DNA of 64,000 bases from Chondrinema litorale (GCF_026250525.1 NZ_CP111058.1:1-64000); one strand, 5' to 3'; counted from the first letter of the stretch, positions 25,783 through 35,448 are shown. Program-made: numbers and translations. The notes: generated by a model not told the origin, from the letters alone.

Positions 25783-25797
25783 TATGGTTAAAAAAAA

Positions 25798-25822
25798 AAT
25801 CAGGCTCCACAAGAGCCTGATT
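25798..25822. terminator. Bidirectional terminator
   Basis: AATCAGGCTC / GAGCCTGATT, 10-bp perfect stem with CACAA loop, flanked by A and T/A tracts, between the convergent ClpP-type and PAS sensor genes. Confidence 0.85.
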
Positions 25823-25855
25823 AAAAAATATTAAATCTAAACGTGCTGAATATAA

Positions 25856-28297
25856 TTATTTATTTACTTCTGCTTCTTCCATTTTTATAGCTTGTCCTCT
25901 TAGCATTTGTTCTCCATATGTCTCACTATTGATCACATAACGTGCAGCCACATATTTAATTGGCCTATTATTTTCATCCAAAACTGGAGAGATCACTACA
26001 TCTACATAATAAGGACTACCGTCTTTTTTCTTATTTTTTAAGAAACCTCTAAATGTTTTACCTGCCTTAATGGTACTCCACAAATTCTTAAAGAATAATT
26101 TTGGAGTGTCGGGGTGGCGAACAATATTATGTGGTTGCCCGATAAGCTCTTTTCTGGTAAACTGAGCAACCTCACAGAATTTATCATTCACAAAAGTGAT
26201 ATTGCCATAAATATCAGATTCAGAAAGAATGGTAGACTCATTCAAAACAGCCATACGTGCATCCATTTCATGGTTGAGCATAGCTGTTTGGGTAAGCTGA
26301 TTTTGTAATTCTTCTTGCGAGGCGTTAATCTCTTCTAGTGTTTGCTTCAACTCTTCTTCTTGTGCTTGCATCTGTTCCATGTACATGGCCTGCTCAGATT
26401 CAAGTTTTTGTCTTTCGGTTATATTATGAAGAATGGTAACGAAAATATCTCTATTATTTAATGTAGCTTTTCTGCCAGATACTTCTACTGGGAATTTTGT
26501 GCCGTCTTTTTTTACAGCATCTAGTTTTAGTATGTTATCTTTATCATCTTTTGAGTTATCATATTCTTCCATTGAAGTAAATGGTATTTCAGGAAGAATC
26601 TGCTTGAGTTTAAAGGTTAATAATTCGGATTCAGAATAACCCAAAAGTTTAATTGCTGCAGTATTTACTGTTTCTATAATACCTCCCGGACCTACAGTTA
26701 TAATTGCATCTGCAGTAGCATTTAGAATAGCAGAAATTTTGGCATGTTGTTCACTAGCCTCCATAGATTGCCTTTGAACTTCTTCTTGTGAAGCCTGAAT
26801 TTCTTCTAGTGTCTGTTTAAGTTCTTCTTCTTGTGCTTGCATTTGTTCTACAAACATCGCTTGCTCTTCTTCTGCTTTAACTCGGCCTGTAATATCAGTG
26901 ATAATACAGCTAAACAAACTACGGTTGTCAAGGGTAGCTTCTCCGCCCCATAATTCTAAAGGAAATGTTTTACCATCTGCTTTTTTTCCAATTAACCTTA
27001 AAGATTCATCTTTATTAAAGTCTTCTTTAGACTTAAATGGGATATTAGGTATAATAAAGTTTAATGGTTGGTTAATTAGCTCATCTTCTAAATAGCCAAA
27101 CATATCAACTGTAGCTTTGTTGATAGTTTCAATTTTTCCTTGTTCATTTAAAGTCACAATTGAGTTTTTTGAAGAATCCAGAATTGCTGAAAGCTTAGCA
27201 TGCTGCTCATAAGCTTCTTTTGCCTTACGCTGCATCTCTTCCTGAGTAGCAATTAATTCTTCAAAGTTTTGTCTCATCTCTTCTTCCTGAGATTTGAGCA
27301 ATTCTTCTTTTTCTTGAGATTGATATAAAAGCTTTTGTGTTATTTCTGCAGTTTTAAGAGTAGTAAGGGCAGATCCAATAATTTCAGATACTCTGTCTAT
27401 AAACTCTGTTTCAAAAGATTGCCATTCATCAAAAGCAGCGATCTCCATTACACCTTCAACTTTCTCATTAAATTTTAATGGAGCAATATAAACTACAGAA
27501 GGAGTAGCTTCACCCAAACCAGAAGTAATACTAATGTAATCTGTGGGTAGCTCTTTTAAATAAATACTGCTCTTTTCAAGATAAACCTGACCAATTAAAC
27601 CTTCACCTGGCTCAACTTCTTTAGCAATAAATTTTTTACGATTATAGGCATAAGTTGAAACAAGTTGTAGTTTATGGCCTTCATTATCATATACAAATAC
27701 AGAGGCTTGATTAGCTTGAATATATCGGCAAAATTCGATTAAAAAGGCATCAAGTATCTCAACTATTGGTTTATCTTGTTGCCTGAATATCTCAGAAAAT
27801 TTAGCAATACCTTCTGTCGCCCAGTTTCTTTGGCGTTCAGAAACGGCTATTTCTTGCATTTTCTGATTCATCGAATGGATTTCGCCCACTAAATTGTCTT
27901 TATTAAGATCTTGAATATCTTCTGTGAGATCGGCAAAAGAAGCATTCAAATCTCCTTTACCAATTGCTCTGATGAATGCCATTGCTTGGTTTATTCTTTT
28001 CTCAAGAATATTCAAAGCATTTATATCATCATTTTTAACTTTTCCGCTGTTAAATACTTTTTCATGTAGCAACTTAACAACCTGCCCATTTTTATCAATA
28101 TGGAATTGTTCTAGGCTCTTTCTGTAAAAGAAGTTACCTATAGAGAATGCTATTATAAGTGCAATTACAACAAATGTAACTACATTGAATCCGCTAAAAA
28201 TTCCCTGATAAATCAGTAAAGCCGTACAAATTATAGGTAGTAAATAGGAAAAGATTATGTTATTAGCCTTGTTTGCAAATTTGCCCTGCATGTTCAA
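25856..28297 (-). CDS. Membrane GAF/triple-PAS sensor without output domain
   Basis: An 813-aa protein. Two transmembrane helices lie at about 15-35 and 38-58, a HAMP-like linker and helices at 85-155, a GAF domain at about 165-310 (QASVFVYDNEGHKLQLVSTYAY, GEGLIGQVYLEKSSIYL) and three PAS domains at about 370-490, 515-640 and 690-795. The PAS domains are joined by Glu/Gln-rich coiled coils, MQAQEEELKQTLEEI occurring twice almost unchanged. The last PAS (FTRKELIGQPHNIVRHPD) resembles the Aer redox PAS. There is no histidine kinase, GGDEF or methyl-accepting signalling module, so it must act through another protein. It stands alone. Confidence 0.85.
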   Translation of the reverse strand: MNMQGKFANKANNIIFSYLLPIICTALLIYQGIFSGFNVVTFVVIALIIAFSIGNFFYRKSLEQFHIDKNGQVVKLLHEKVFNSGKVKNDDINALNILEKRINQAMAFIRAIGKGDLNASFADLTEDIQDLNKDNLVGEIHSMNQKMQEIAVSERQRNWATEGIAKFSEIFRQQDKPIVEILDAFLIEFCRYIQANQASVFVYDNEGHKLQLVSTYAYNRKKFIAKEVEPGEGLIGQVYLEKSSIYLKELPTDYISITSGLGEATPSVVYIAPLKFNEKVEGVMEIAAFDEWQSFETEFIDRVSEIIGSALTTLKTAEITQKLLYQSQEKEELLKSQEEEMRQNFEELIATQEEMQRKAKEAYEQHAKLSAILDSSKNSIVTLNEQGKIETINKATVDMFGYLEDELINQPLNFIIPNIPFKSKEDFNKDESLRLIGKKADGKTFPLELWGGEATLDNRSLFSCIITDITGRVKAEEEQAMFVEQMQAQEEELKQTLEEIQASQEEVQRQSMEASEQHAKISAILNATADAIITVGPGGIIETVNTAAIKLLGYSESELLTFKLKQILPEIPFTSMEEYDNSKDDKDNILKLDAVKKDGTKFPVEVSGRKATLNNRDIFVTILHNITERQKLESEQAMYMEQMQAQEEELKQTLEEINASQEELQNQLTQTAMLNHEMDARMAVLNESTILSESDIYGNITFVNDKFCEVAQFTRKELIGQPHNIVRHPDTPKLFFKNLWSTIKAGKTFRGFLKNKKKDGSPYYVDVVISPVLDENNRPIKYVAARYVINSETYGEQMLRGQAIKMEEAEVNK

Positions 28298-28493
28298 TAT
28301 GTAATTGTTTCATATTGAAAACATGAACTTTTCTAATTGTATATTTAATAAAGATTAATAGAAGAGTGGAGGTATGTAAGATTTGGGCTATTTTCTCTAG
28401 CTTTTTTTTTGAAATTTGAAATGTAGAAAATGGAAGGATAGAAAATCTACTGATTTCGGTGTTGTTTCTTTATAGGGCTGAAACAAATTTTTT

Positions 28494-28541
28494 AAACAAT
28501 GATGTACTATAAAGTCGTACTTCTATAGCACACCATTGTTT
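28494..28541. terminator. Long imperfect hairpin between convergent-end and ilvE
   Basis: AAACAATG pairs with CATTGTTT; inside, GTACTATA pairs with TATAGCAC (one mismatch) and AAGT with ACTT. The 48-base hairpin lies 15 bases downstream of the ilvE stop. A T run follows only on the plus strand, so its role as terminator of ilvE is plausible but not proven. Confidence 0.5.
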
Positions 28542-28555
28542 TTATTAATGCAAAG

Positions 28556-29578
28556 TTATGCCTCAACAAATTTTTCTACAATGGTATTCCAACCATGTTT
28601 GTCGAATACTTTACCTTCTTGTATTCCTTTTAACTCGTTCTTTAAAGTAAACATTTGAGCATCTGGAGCACAATAGCAAGCGTAATTGATACCATCAATC
28701 GAGATACTTTCGAAAGGAGCAATTACTGCTGCTGTACCCAAACCAAAGGCTTCAATTTTTAATCCTTTACTGAAAGACTCTTTTAGCTCAGTTACTGAGA
28801 AGGGACGAACTTCTATTTTATACCCTTTATCTCTTGCCAGTTCAATTATCGATTTTCTTGTTATTCCATCTAAAATAGTATCTGAAGCAGGAGGTGTAAT
28901 AAAAGTATCTTCTATGAAGAAACCGAAATTCATTGTACCAGATTCTTCAAAAAACTCATGAGATTTTGAATCTGTCCATAGTATTTGATCGAAACCTTCT
29001 GCTTTGGCCTTTTTAAATGGATAGAACGCACTACCGTAATTTCCACCACATTTAGCTGAACCAGCACCACCCGGAGCTGCTCTTGTAAATTCTTTTTCTA
29101 CTTTAACTTTCAGGTTTTTATCGTAATAAGCACCTACTTGGCAGGCAGTGACCAGAAATAGATATTCATCAGAAAGTTCTACTCCTAATTTAGGCTGAGT
29201 AGCAATAGCAAAAGGTCTAATATATAATGAACCTTCGCCATGAGGAGGGACTTCATCTCTTAAATTAGAAATGAGTGATAAAATGCCTTCTTCCCATAGT
29301 TTTTGTGGTAGAGTTGGCATTGCCATTCTCTCTAATGATTTGTTCATTCTGAGAAAATTTTCTTGCTGCCTGAAAACCAGAATTTGATCGTCGGCTGATC
29401 TGTACGCTTTGAGTCCTTCGAACACTGTTTGGCCATAATGAAAGCACATGGCAAAAGGGCTTAATACTAAATCTGTAAAAGGTTCAATAGTGCCATTGTC
29501 CCATCCATCATTTTCATACTTAGCCACATACATTAACGGTGCGGGACTCGATCCAAAGGGTTTTGCCTGAAAAGTCAT
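28556..29578 (-). CDS. ilvE: Branched-chain amino acid aminotransferase
   Basis: A 340-aa class IV PLP aminotransferase; the start at 29578 (MTFQAKPFG) is preferred to one 27 bases upstream because the conserved N-terminus begins there. Motifs: PFGSSPAPLMYVAKYENDGWDNG, CFHYGQTVFEGLKAYR, IRPFAIATQPKLGV, GAGSAKCGGNYG with the PLP lysine before CGGNY, FDQILWTD, EESGTMNFGFF and ITRKSIIELARDKG. This is the mammalian-like, 340-residue BCAT type that transfers amino groups between Leu/Ile/Val and 2-oxoglutarate. It is divergent from a MocR regulator with direct repeats between them. Confidence 0.93.
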   Translation of the reverse strand: MTFQAKPFGSSPAPLMYVAKYENDGWDNGTIEPFTDLVLSPFAMCFHYGQTVFEGLKAYRSADDQILVFRQQENFLRMNKSLERMAMPTLPQKLWEEGILSLISNLRDEVPPHGEGSLYIRPFAIATQPKLGVELSDEYLFLVTACQVGAYYDKNLKVKVEKEFTRAAPGGAGSAKCGGNYGSAFYPFKKAKAEGFDQILWTDSKSHEFFEESGTMNFGFFIEDTFITPPASDTILDGITRKSIIELARDKGYKIEVRPFSVTELKESFSKGLKIEAFGLGTAAVIAPFESISIDGINYACYCAPDAQMFTLKNELKGIQEGKVFDKHGWNTIVEKFVEA

Positions 29579-29624
29579 AATTCTAAAATATTTTATATTA
29601 AACAAAAGTATTTATTTTACAGCA

Positions 29625-29666
29625 ACTATAACAGATACAGTTTTTTTATTTTTGACTATAACAGAT
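29625..29666. promoter_or_regulatory. Two direct repeats, likely MocR operator
   Basis: ACTATAACAGAT occurs at 29625-29636 and again at 29655-29666, identical over 12 bases and 30 bp apart, close to three helical turns. The second copy overlaps the start codon of the MocR gene and both lie between it and ilvE. MocR/GabR/PdxR proteins are known to bind direct repeats as dimers. Confidence 0.65.
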
Positions 29667-31086
29667 GGCAAGGTTTAAACATGAATTACTCACCGAAAGA
29701 ATAATCGATTTGATTGAAAGGGGTGAACTAAAAGCAGGGGAGAAACTCCCAAGTTTAAGAACACTTTGCCGGCAGCAAGGTATCAGTTTAATGACGGCCT
29801 ATCAGGCTTTTAACACTTTAGAAGGCTTAGGTTTTGTAGAGTCTAGAGCTAGATCGGGGTATTATGCGAGAAATCCTTTGAGGAAATCGAGGTTTAAAAA
29901 ACATTACAGCAAATACAAAAAGCTAAATGCCAAAAGCCTAGATGAAATGATACAAATGGTTTACGGCAGAGAGCTTAATAAGTCTGTTGTATCACTCTCT
30001 CTAAATTCTCCTGAGGTTTCTTTGTTGCCAGAAACTAAGTTTAAAAAATCTTTATTATTCGTAAATCGCTACAGAAGTGGTTCTTCATTATTATATGGGC
30101 CATTTGCCGGTTTACCTGCTTTAAAAGAGCAGATTGCTGTACTATCTGTACACAGTGGAATGGATATTCACAGTGACGATTTAATTATTACTGCCGGAAG
30201 TATGGAAGCAATTAACCTAGCTATAAGTGCTTGTACAGAAGCTGGTGATAAAATTTTGATCGAATCGCCTTCTTATTTTGGGAACTTCCAAACCATAGTT
30301 TCTTTGGGTAGAAAGCCAGTAGAAGTAGAGACCGATTTTAATACAGGTATAGTGATCGAAAGCATGGAAAAAGCGATTGAAGAACATCAACCCAAAGCAT
30401 GTGTTTTAGTAAGTAGTTATTCAAATCCTCTGGGGGCTACAATACCCAATGAGTCTAAAAAGAAAATTGTGAACCTTTTGGCTAAGTACAATATCACGTT
30501 AATAGAAAATGATATATATGGAGAATTATATTACAGTTCGCAGCGTAGCCGATCATGCAAGTCTTACGACGAAAATAACAATGTGATTTATTGTTCTTCT
30601 TTTTCTAAATCCTTGGCTCCGGGTTACCGCATTGGTTGGATACATCCGGGCAAATTTTACGATAAAGTCTTTCAGGCGAAAGTAAGCCATAGTGTAACTA
30701 CATCTACACTTACTCAGGAGATTCTCGCTCATTTTCTCAAACATGGCAGATATGATTTGCACCTTAAAAGAATGCGAAAACAATTGCATACACAGTCACT
30801 GAAATATCAGCAGGCAATTGAGAATTATTTCCCAAAAGACACAGTGGTTTCTAAACCCAAAGGTGGTTTTGTATTATGGGTTGAGTTAAATAATAAAGTA
30901 GACACTTTAACCCTGTTTAAAAAAGCCATGGCAGAAAATATAAGCTTTGCTCCGGGGCAGATGTTTTCTATGGAAAAAGATTTACACAACTATTTTAGAA
31001 TAAGTATCGGGCAGCCTTATGGGCGAAAAATAGAAGCCGCTATAAAAAAATTGGGTGATTTGATAAAGGAGGAAATTATAGCATAA
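29665..31086 (+). CDS. MocR-type GntR/aminotransferase transcription regulator
   Basis: A 473-aa fusion. Residues 1-75 are a GntR winged helix (TERIIDLIERGELKAGEKLPSLRTLCRQQGISLMTAYQAFNTLEGLGFVESR) and residues about 110-470 an aspartate-aminotransferase fold (GPFAGLPALKEQI, ESPSYFG, SNPLGATIP, ENDIYGELYY). The PLP lysine is in SSFSKSLAPGYRIGWI. MocR proteins use PLP-bound effectors to switch amino-acid or vitamin B6 genes. Divergence from ilvE with shared direct repeats suggests control of branched-chain amino acid transamination and of itself. Confidence 0.92.
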   Translation: MARFKHELLTERIIDLIERGELKAGEKLPSLRTLCRQQGISLMTAYQAFNTLEGLGFVESRARSGYYARNPLRKSRFKKHYSKYKKLNAKSLDEMIQMVYGRELNKSVVSLSLNSPEVSLLPETKFKKSLLFVNRYRSGSSLLYGPFAGLPALKEQIAVLSVHSGMDIHSDDLIITAGSMEAINLAISACTEAGDKILIESPSYFGNFQTIVSLGRKPVEVETDFNTGIVIESMEKAIEEHQPKACVLVSSYSNPLGATIPNESKKKIVNLLAKYNITLIENDIYGELYYSSQRSRSCKSYDENNNVIYCSSFSKSLAPGYRIGWIHPGKFYDKVFQAKVSHSVTTSTLTQEILAHFLKHGRYDLHLKRMRKQLHTQSLKYQQAIENYFPKDTVVSKPKGGFVLWVELNNKVDTLTLFKKAMAENISFAPGQMFSMEKDLHNYFRISIGQPYGRKIEAAIKKLGDLIKEEIIA

Positions 31087-31204
31087 CATGAGTTTTTATA
31101 GTACATAAAAAAAGCAATTCACATTACTGTAAATTACTTTATTGATAGTTAAAGATTGGATGTTTCAATTAAATGTTTTGTGGTTTATGTTATTAATTTT
31201 GCTA

Positions 31205-31831
31205 TTAAGTAAGCTTATAAATTCCCATTATTTCTTTTGTAATAGCTTCAAAATCAATCTCAAGATCGATAATTTTTCCACTGTGAATATCAAATACCCA
31301 ACCATGCACAGCTAATTCTCTTTCTCTCACTGCCTTCTGATATTCAGGTGTTTTAATCACATTTAAACATTGTTCCTGCACATTTAACTCTACTAGTCTT
31401 TTATATCTGGTTTCTTCATCGGCAATGTCATCCAATTCAGTTTGATGGATACGATACACATCTTTGATGTTTCTTAGCCAAGGATTTAAAATACCTAAAT
31501 CTGCTTTCGTCATGGCGGCTTTTACACCTCCGCAGTAGTAGTGCCCACAAACAACAATGTTTTTTACTTTAAGATGGCTCACAGCAAAGTTAATTACAGA
31601 CATCGCACTCAAATCTGAATTAGGTACTAAGTTAGCGATGTTTCTGTGAACAAAAACTTCACCTGGCTGCGCGCCCATCATATCCTCAGCGGTTACTCGG
31701 CTATCTGAGCAACCTATATAAAGTATTTCTGGTTCTTGTCCTTTAGACAAGTTTTCGAAATAAGTATTATCGGTTTTAAGCTTCTCAGAAATCCACTTCT
31801 GATTATTAGTAAATATCTGTTTGAGGTTCAC
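31205..31831 (-). CDS. Beta-class carbonic anhydrase
   Basis: A 208-aa enzyme that interconverts CO2 and bicarbonate. The zinc ligands and catalytic pair are all present: CSDSR (Cys41, Asp43, Arg45) and CGHYYCGG (His97, Cys100). FVHRNIANLV and VHGWVFDIHSGKI are standard family blocks. No signal peptide, so it acts in the cytosol, supplying bicarbonate for biosynthesis. It is convergent with the MocR gene and has no operon partner. Confidence 0.95.
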   Translation of the reverse strand: MNLKQIFTNNQKWISEKLKTDNTYFENLSKGQEPEILYIGCSDSRVTAEDMMGAQPGEVFVHRNIANLVPNSDLSAMSVINFAVSHLKVKNIVVCGHYYCGGVKAAMTKADLGILNPWLRNIKDVYRIHQTELDDIADEETRYKRLVELNVQEQCLNVIKTPEYQKAVRERELAVHGWVFDIHSGKIIDLEIDFEAITKEIMGIYKLT

Positions 31832-31950
31832 CTTATGATTTTTATAGTGAATAATTATTCAATTATATTTAACTATTCAAGTTAGTTTATGTTCATAGAA
31901 AATATAGATGAATATTATTACTGATGTGGATAGATTTAAGATAGAAAAAA

Positions 31951-32973
31951 TCAATCTTTCTTTTCCACAACTGTACCATCTACATATTTGGCAAACCTGC
32001 CTTTAGACCTATCGTGCACATGGTCTGCTGTTGGCCAAGGCCAGCCTCCAAAATGGTTTTGCTGATACTCACTGTATGCTTCTTGTATTTCTCTTTGAGA
32101 GTTCATAACAAATGGACCATACTGCGCTATTGGTTCATTAATAGGTTTTCCTTGTAATAAAAGAATGTAAGCCTCTTCTCCTGTGTTTTCGATAAGTGTT
32201 TCTTCGGCTGCATGTAGATGTACTGCTTTATAATTGTCTACCGCTTGCTCAGCTACTTTTATTGAACTGCCTTTATAAAAATAGATGCTTCGGTTTGCTG
32301 CCTCAGATGCTTGAGGAAGTATCCATTTTGCTCCGGCTTCCATTTTAATAGTCCAAATAGCCACCTCGTTTTCTGGGTTAGCAGCCCAAGAGTCTGGCGC
32401 AGGAGTAGGAGCTTTAATTCCTTCAATTTCTCCAGCTATAATGTTTACTTCTGTTGTTTTCCCATTCGCATCACTAAAAGAATAAATCGGAATGGTATCG
32501 TTCCAAAGCATAGAGAAATAAGGAGCTGCCATTTTCTTTGCTTTGGGCAGATTAAGCCATATTTGAAAAATCTCAAATGGATTCTCTTTCTCTTCATTTA
32601 ATAGTGGAAACATTTCGCAGTGTTGTACGCCTTTACCTGCTGTCATCCATTGTACATCTCCTTCTCCAAACCTGCCTGCTGCACCTAACGAATCTGAATG
32701 ATCTACAAAACCTTTACGTGCAATAGTTACTGTTTCAAAACCTCTGTGCGGGTGTGCCGGAAAACCCGGAACAGTTTTGCCATGGTACATTCTAAAACCA
32801 TCTTTTACAGTAAAATCATTTCCCAACCTTCTGCCAGCTAATGAGGTTGCCGGGCCCATTTTTTCATTTCCTACCGGATAAAAATCTTCGTGATGTACGC
32901 AAAACAAGAAAGGGTCACTGGTTTCCCAAGGAAAGCCTAGTGGTGCAATTTTTTTTATTGGGTTAATAGCCAT
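31951..32973 (-). CDS. Pirin-family protein
   Basis: A 340-aa bicupin; MAINPIKK at 32973 is chosen over an upstream ATG 36 bases away that adds a basic stretch. The N-terminal pirin cupin holds the metal site: FPAHPHRGFETVTI and later GVQHCEMFP give the histidines and glutamate. SLAGRRLGNDF and DSLGAAGRFGEGDVQWMTAGKG are typical, and a Pirin_C domain follows (EEAYILLLQGKPINEPIAQYGPFVMNS). Bacterial pirins are quercetinase-like or redox-linked regulators; the role here is open. It is 74 bases downstream of the DUF1684 gene. Confidence 0.9.
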   Translation of the reverse strand: MAINPIKKIAPLGFPWETSDPFLFCVHHEDFYPVGNEKMGPATSLAGRRLGNDFTVKDGFRMYHGKTVPGFPAHPHRGFETVTIARKGFVDHSDSLGAAGRFGEGDVQWMTAGKGVQHCEMFPLLNEEKENPFEIFQIWLNLPKAKKMAAPYFSMLWNDTIPIYSFSDANGKTTEVNIIAGEIEGIKAPTPAPDSWAANPENEVAIWTIKMEAGAKWILPQASEAANRSIYFYKGSSIKVAEQAVDNYKAVHLHAAEETLIENTGEEAYILLLQGKPINEPIAQYGPFVMNSQREIQEAYSEYQQNHFGGWPWPTADHVHDRSKGRFAKYVDGTVVEKKD

Positions 32974-33047
32974 AGGTATAATTTTTTTTCTTTCTGTTAT
33001 ATGTAACAAAAAGAAATTGAATGTTGCACCATTTAATTCAAATTATT

Positions 33048-33650
33048 TTATAAATGATTGTTTTTGATGCCAGCTTCAACCTTAATATCTAGGTTATTTT
33101 CTTTTGGTGGTATCGGGCAAGAATAGCCAGTACTATAAGCACAGTATGGGTTATAAGCTTTATTAAAATCTATAACTATTGTATTGTCTGATGGAATGCT
33201 TAGATCTATGTAGCGCCCTCCTCTGTAGGTTTCAGTGCCATTAGTTAAATCTGTAAAAGGTAGAAAAAGATAGTCTTTATATTCTTCTGTTTCTCTTAAA
33301 GAATGGCTTTGGTAGATGTTAAGTTTAAACTCTTCACCGTCAATCTCAAAAGATACAACACCATATATATCGTAATTTTGAAATACATTGGCAGATGTTT
33401 TCATCTTAAAAGGCATAGCATTCGCTGTTTTAACAAATTTTGCTTCCACTCTGTATTTTTCATCTATCGGGAAAAAATCATGACCTTTAAATTTCTTTCG
33501 GTCTTTTGTGCTTAAGGGAGACTCATCTGGATTTTTATATTCTTCGTTGAGTTCTTTCTGAAATTCTTTTATTTCTTTCTTGTAATCTTGCGCCAAGCAA
33601 ATACCCGTAAAGCTTATTAAAATCAAAACATTGCATAGTATCTTTTTCAT
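33048..33650 (-). CDS. DUF1684 secreted protein
   Basis: A 200-aa protein with signal peptide (1-20, ending CLAQ). FPIDEKYRVEAKFVK, YGVVSFEIDGEEFKLNIYQSH, YLFLPFTDLTNGTETYRGGRYIDL and FNKAYNPYCAYSTGYSCPIPPKENNL are the hallmarks of DUF1684, whose members are found throughout Bacteroidota and actinomycetes. The YNPYCAY...CPIPP segment is the most conserved part and carries two Cys. The biochemical function is not known. It precedes the pirin gene on the same strand. Confidence 0.9.
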   Translation of the reverse strand: MKKILCNVLILISFTGICLAQDYKKEIKEFQKELNEEYKNPDESPLSTKDRKKFKGHDFFPIDEKYRVEAKFVKTANAMPFKMKTSANVFQNYDIYGVVSFEIDGEEFKLNIYQSHSLRETEEYKDYLFLPFTDLTNGTETYRGGRYIDLSIPSDNTIVIDFNKAYNPYCAYSTGYSCPIPPKENNLDIKVEAGIKNNHL

Positions 33651-33878
33651 GCTAGTAGAAATTTAGTTATATATCTGAATTGTTAATTTGCATGCATAGA
33701 TAGGTTGTTTTGAGCAGAATGCAAATGCTAGTATTTACAGATAGATAAGTTGTGCTAATGAATTACTTGGTTGAAAAAGTGATATAGTTGGTTGAATTTA
33801 TTTAGGCTTTATTAATTTTAGGCCTATATTTAGAATAATTCAAAATAATAAATTTCGATCTGTAGCATATTTATCAGA

Positions 33879-35057
33879 ATGAATACTAGACAAAGTAACT
33901 CAACCTGGAAAAAAGTAAGAAAATTTTTTAACGATGTGCACCTATGGTTGGGAATCGCCTCAGGACTCATCTTATTCGTTGTTTGCCTTACCGGTACCAT
34001 TTATACTTTTAGCTCAGAAATACAGGAAATGCTCAATGCAGAAGTGTATGAGGTAAAAAATGAAGCCGGGCTTCCTAGAAAGACTGAAGAAGAGATTATT
34101 ACCGCAGTAGAAGCCGAATTGGGAGCCAAAGTATCTTCCATTGAAATACCTGCCGATGCAGAAAGATCGCTTGGCTTAAATGTGAAAAAAGAAGGAAAGA
34201 GAAGAGGAACAACTTATTTGGTAGACCCTTACACAGCCGAAATTAAGGGTACAACCAAAGGAGCAGGCTCTGAGTTTTTTATGGTAATGTTTAGATTACA
34301 TAGATGGTTACTGTTAGATATGAATGTGGGCAGGCCGATAGTTGGTTGGGCAACTGTAATATTTGTAATAATCTTATTAACTGGTATGGTAATCTGGTTT
34401 CCACAAAAAGTAAAGTATTGGAGACAAGGTTTAAAAATAAAAAGCAATGCTGGCTGGAAGAGAATTAACCACGATTTACACAATGCTTTAGGTTTCTATG
34501 CTTTCATCTTGATGTTAGTGATGGCATTAACTGGTTTACAGTGGTCGTTCGAATGGTACAGAACAGGTTTATATGATATTTTAGGAGTTGATAGATCTAG
34601 AGGTCGTGGGCCAAAAGAAGAAAAAGCAGTGAACTTACCAGAGCAAGAAGTGAAATTATCGCTGGCAGATTACATTAAAAAAGCAGATGAATCTTTACCT
34701 TATGAAGGTGATTACAGATTGAATTTACCTCAAGAAAACCAAGCAAGTGTTTCGGTTTCTAAATACAAAACAGGCTTTTTTGCACCAAACGGTGGTGATG
34801 AACTAAAGCTTAATAAATACACTGCTGAAGTAGAAAGTTTAGAGAAATTTTCTGATAAGCCACTAAACGAAAAAATTGCTAGGTCTATTAAGGCTTTGCA
34901 TGTGGGGAATGTCTATGGCACTTTTTCTAAGATTCTTTATTTTATTGCTTGTTTAATTGCTACCAGTTTGCCTGTTACAGGAACCATTATCTGGATTAAT
35001 AAGCTGAAGAAAAAATCTAAAAGAAAGAAATCTAAAACACTTTCTTATAGTAATTAA
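33879..35057 (+). CDS. PepSY-associated membrane protein
   Basis: A 392-aa membrane protein with four predicted transmembrane helices, near 20-45 (VHLWLGIASGLILFVVCLTGTIYTF), 148-170, 195-218 and 350-372. PepSY-type domains lie outside (about 50-110 and 245-320). His residues in HLWLG, RLHRWLL, NHDLHNALGF and ALHVG lie at helix ends and could bind haem, as suggested for the iron-uptake-linked PepSY_TM family. Members are often next to TonB receptors for siderophores, but none is adjacent here. It ends in a basic tail and a strong terminator. Confidence 0.85.
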   Translation: MNTRQSNSTWKKVRKFFNDVHLWLGIASGLILFVVCLTGTIYTFSSEIQEMLNAEVYEVKNEAGLPRKTEEEIITAVEAELGAKVSSIEIPADAERSLGLNVKKEGKRRGTTYLVDPYTAEIKGTTKGAGSEFFMVMFRLHRWLLLDMNVGRPIVGWATVIFVIILLTGMVIWFPQKVKYWRQGLKIKSNAGWKRINHDLHNALGFYAFILMLVMALTGLQWSFEWYRTGLYDILGVDRSRGRGPKEEKAVNLPEQEVKLSLADYIKKADESLPYEGDYRLNLPQENQASVSVSKYKTGFFAPNGGDELKLNKYTAEVESLEKFSDKPLNEKIARSIKALHVGNVYGTFSKILYFIACLIATSLPVTGTIIWINKLKKKSKRKKSKTLSYSN

Positions 35058-35074
35058 AATAGTGAAAAGACATA

Positions 35075-35111
35075 AAAAAGGCGGATGATTTTATAATCAT
35101 CCGCCTTTTTT
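35075..35111. terminator. Bidirectional terminator
   Basis: AAAAAGGCGGATGAT / ATCATCCGCCTTTTT forms a long perfect stem around a 5-base loop, flanked by A and T tracts, between the convergent PepSY gene and the small membrane protein at 35125. Confidence 0.92.
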
Positions 35112-35124
35112 ATTTGGTTAAATC

Positions 35125-35448
35125 TTATATTAATAATAAGATAATGATGATTACAAGTAGCGCACCAACACTAATGTAGATACCTCCACCTGCACGTCTT
35201 TTTACTTCTTTTACTTCTCTTTTAACTTCGCGTAATTCTTTATTGATAGCTCTCCTTTCTTCAACAGAGTTAGCATTCTTTTTAGCTTCCGCAAGACTGT
35301 CTACTTTAATTTTAAGGCCATCAATTATTGCTTCGTATTCTGCAGCAGTTTTTTCCACATCATTTTTTGGAAGATCAACACTTGCGAAAGACGCTGAAAG
35401 GCAAAATAAAGTAATAATAGCTGTTGTAAATACTTTTTTGATATACAT
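35125..35448 (-). CDS. Small secreted coiled-coil protein with C-terminal membrane anchor
   Basis: A 107-aa protein with signal peptide (1-22, ending FAS), a highly charged helical middle (residues 30-85: AAEYEAIIDGLKIKVDSLAEAKK, then ELREVKREVKEVKRR) likely to form a coiled coil, a Gly-rich turn and a C-terminal transmembrane helix (IYISVGALLVIIIILLLI). It has no enzymatic motif. The layout suits an envelope spacer or scaffold. Unrecognised. Confidence 0.65.
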   Translation of the reverse strand: MYIKKVFTTAIITLFCLSASFASVDLPKNDVEKTAAEYEAIIDGLKIKVDSLAEAKKNANSVEERRAINKELREVKREVKEVKRRAGGGIYISVGALLVIIIILLLI

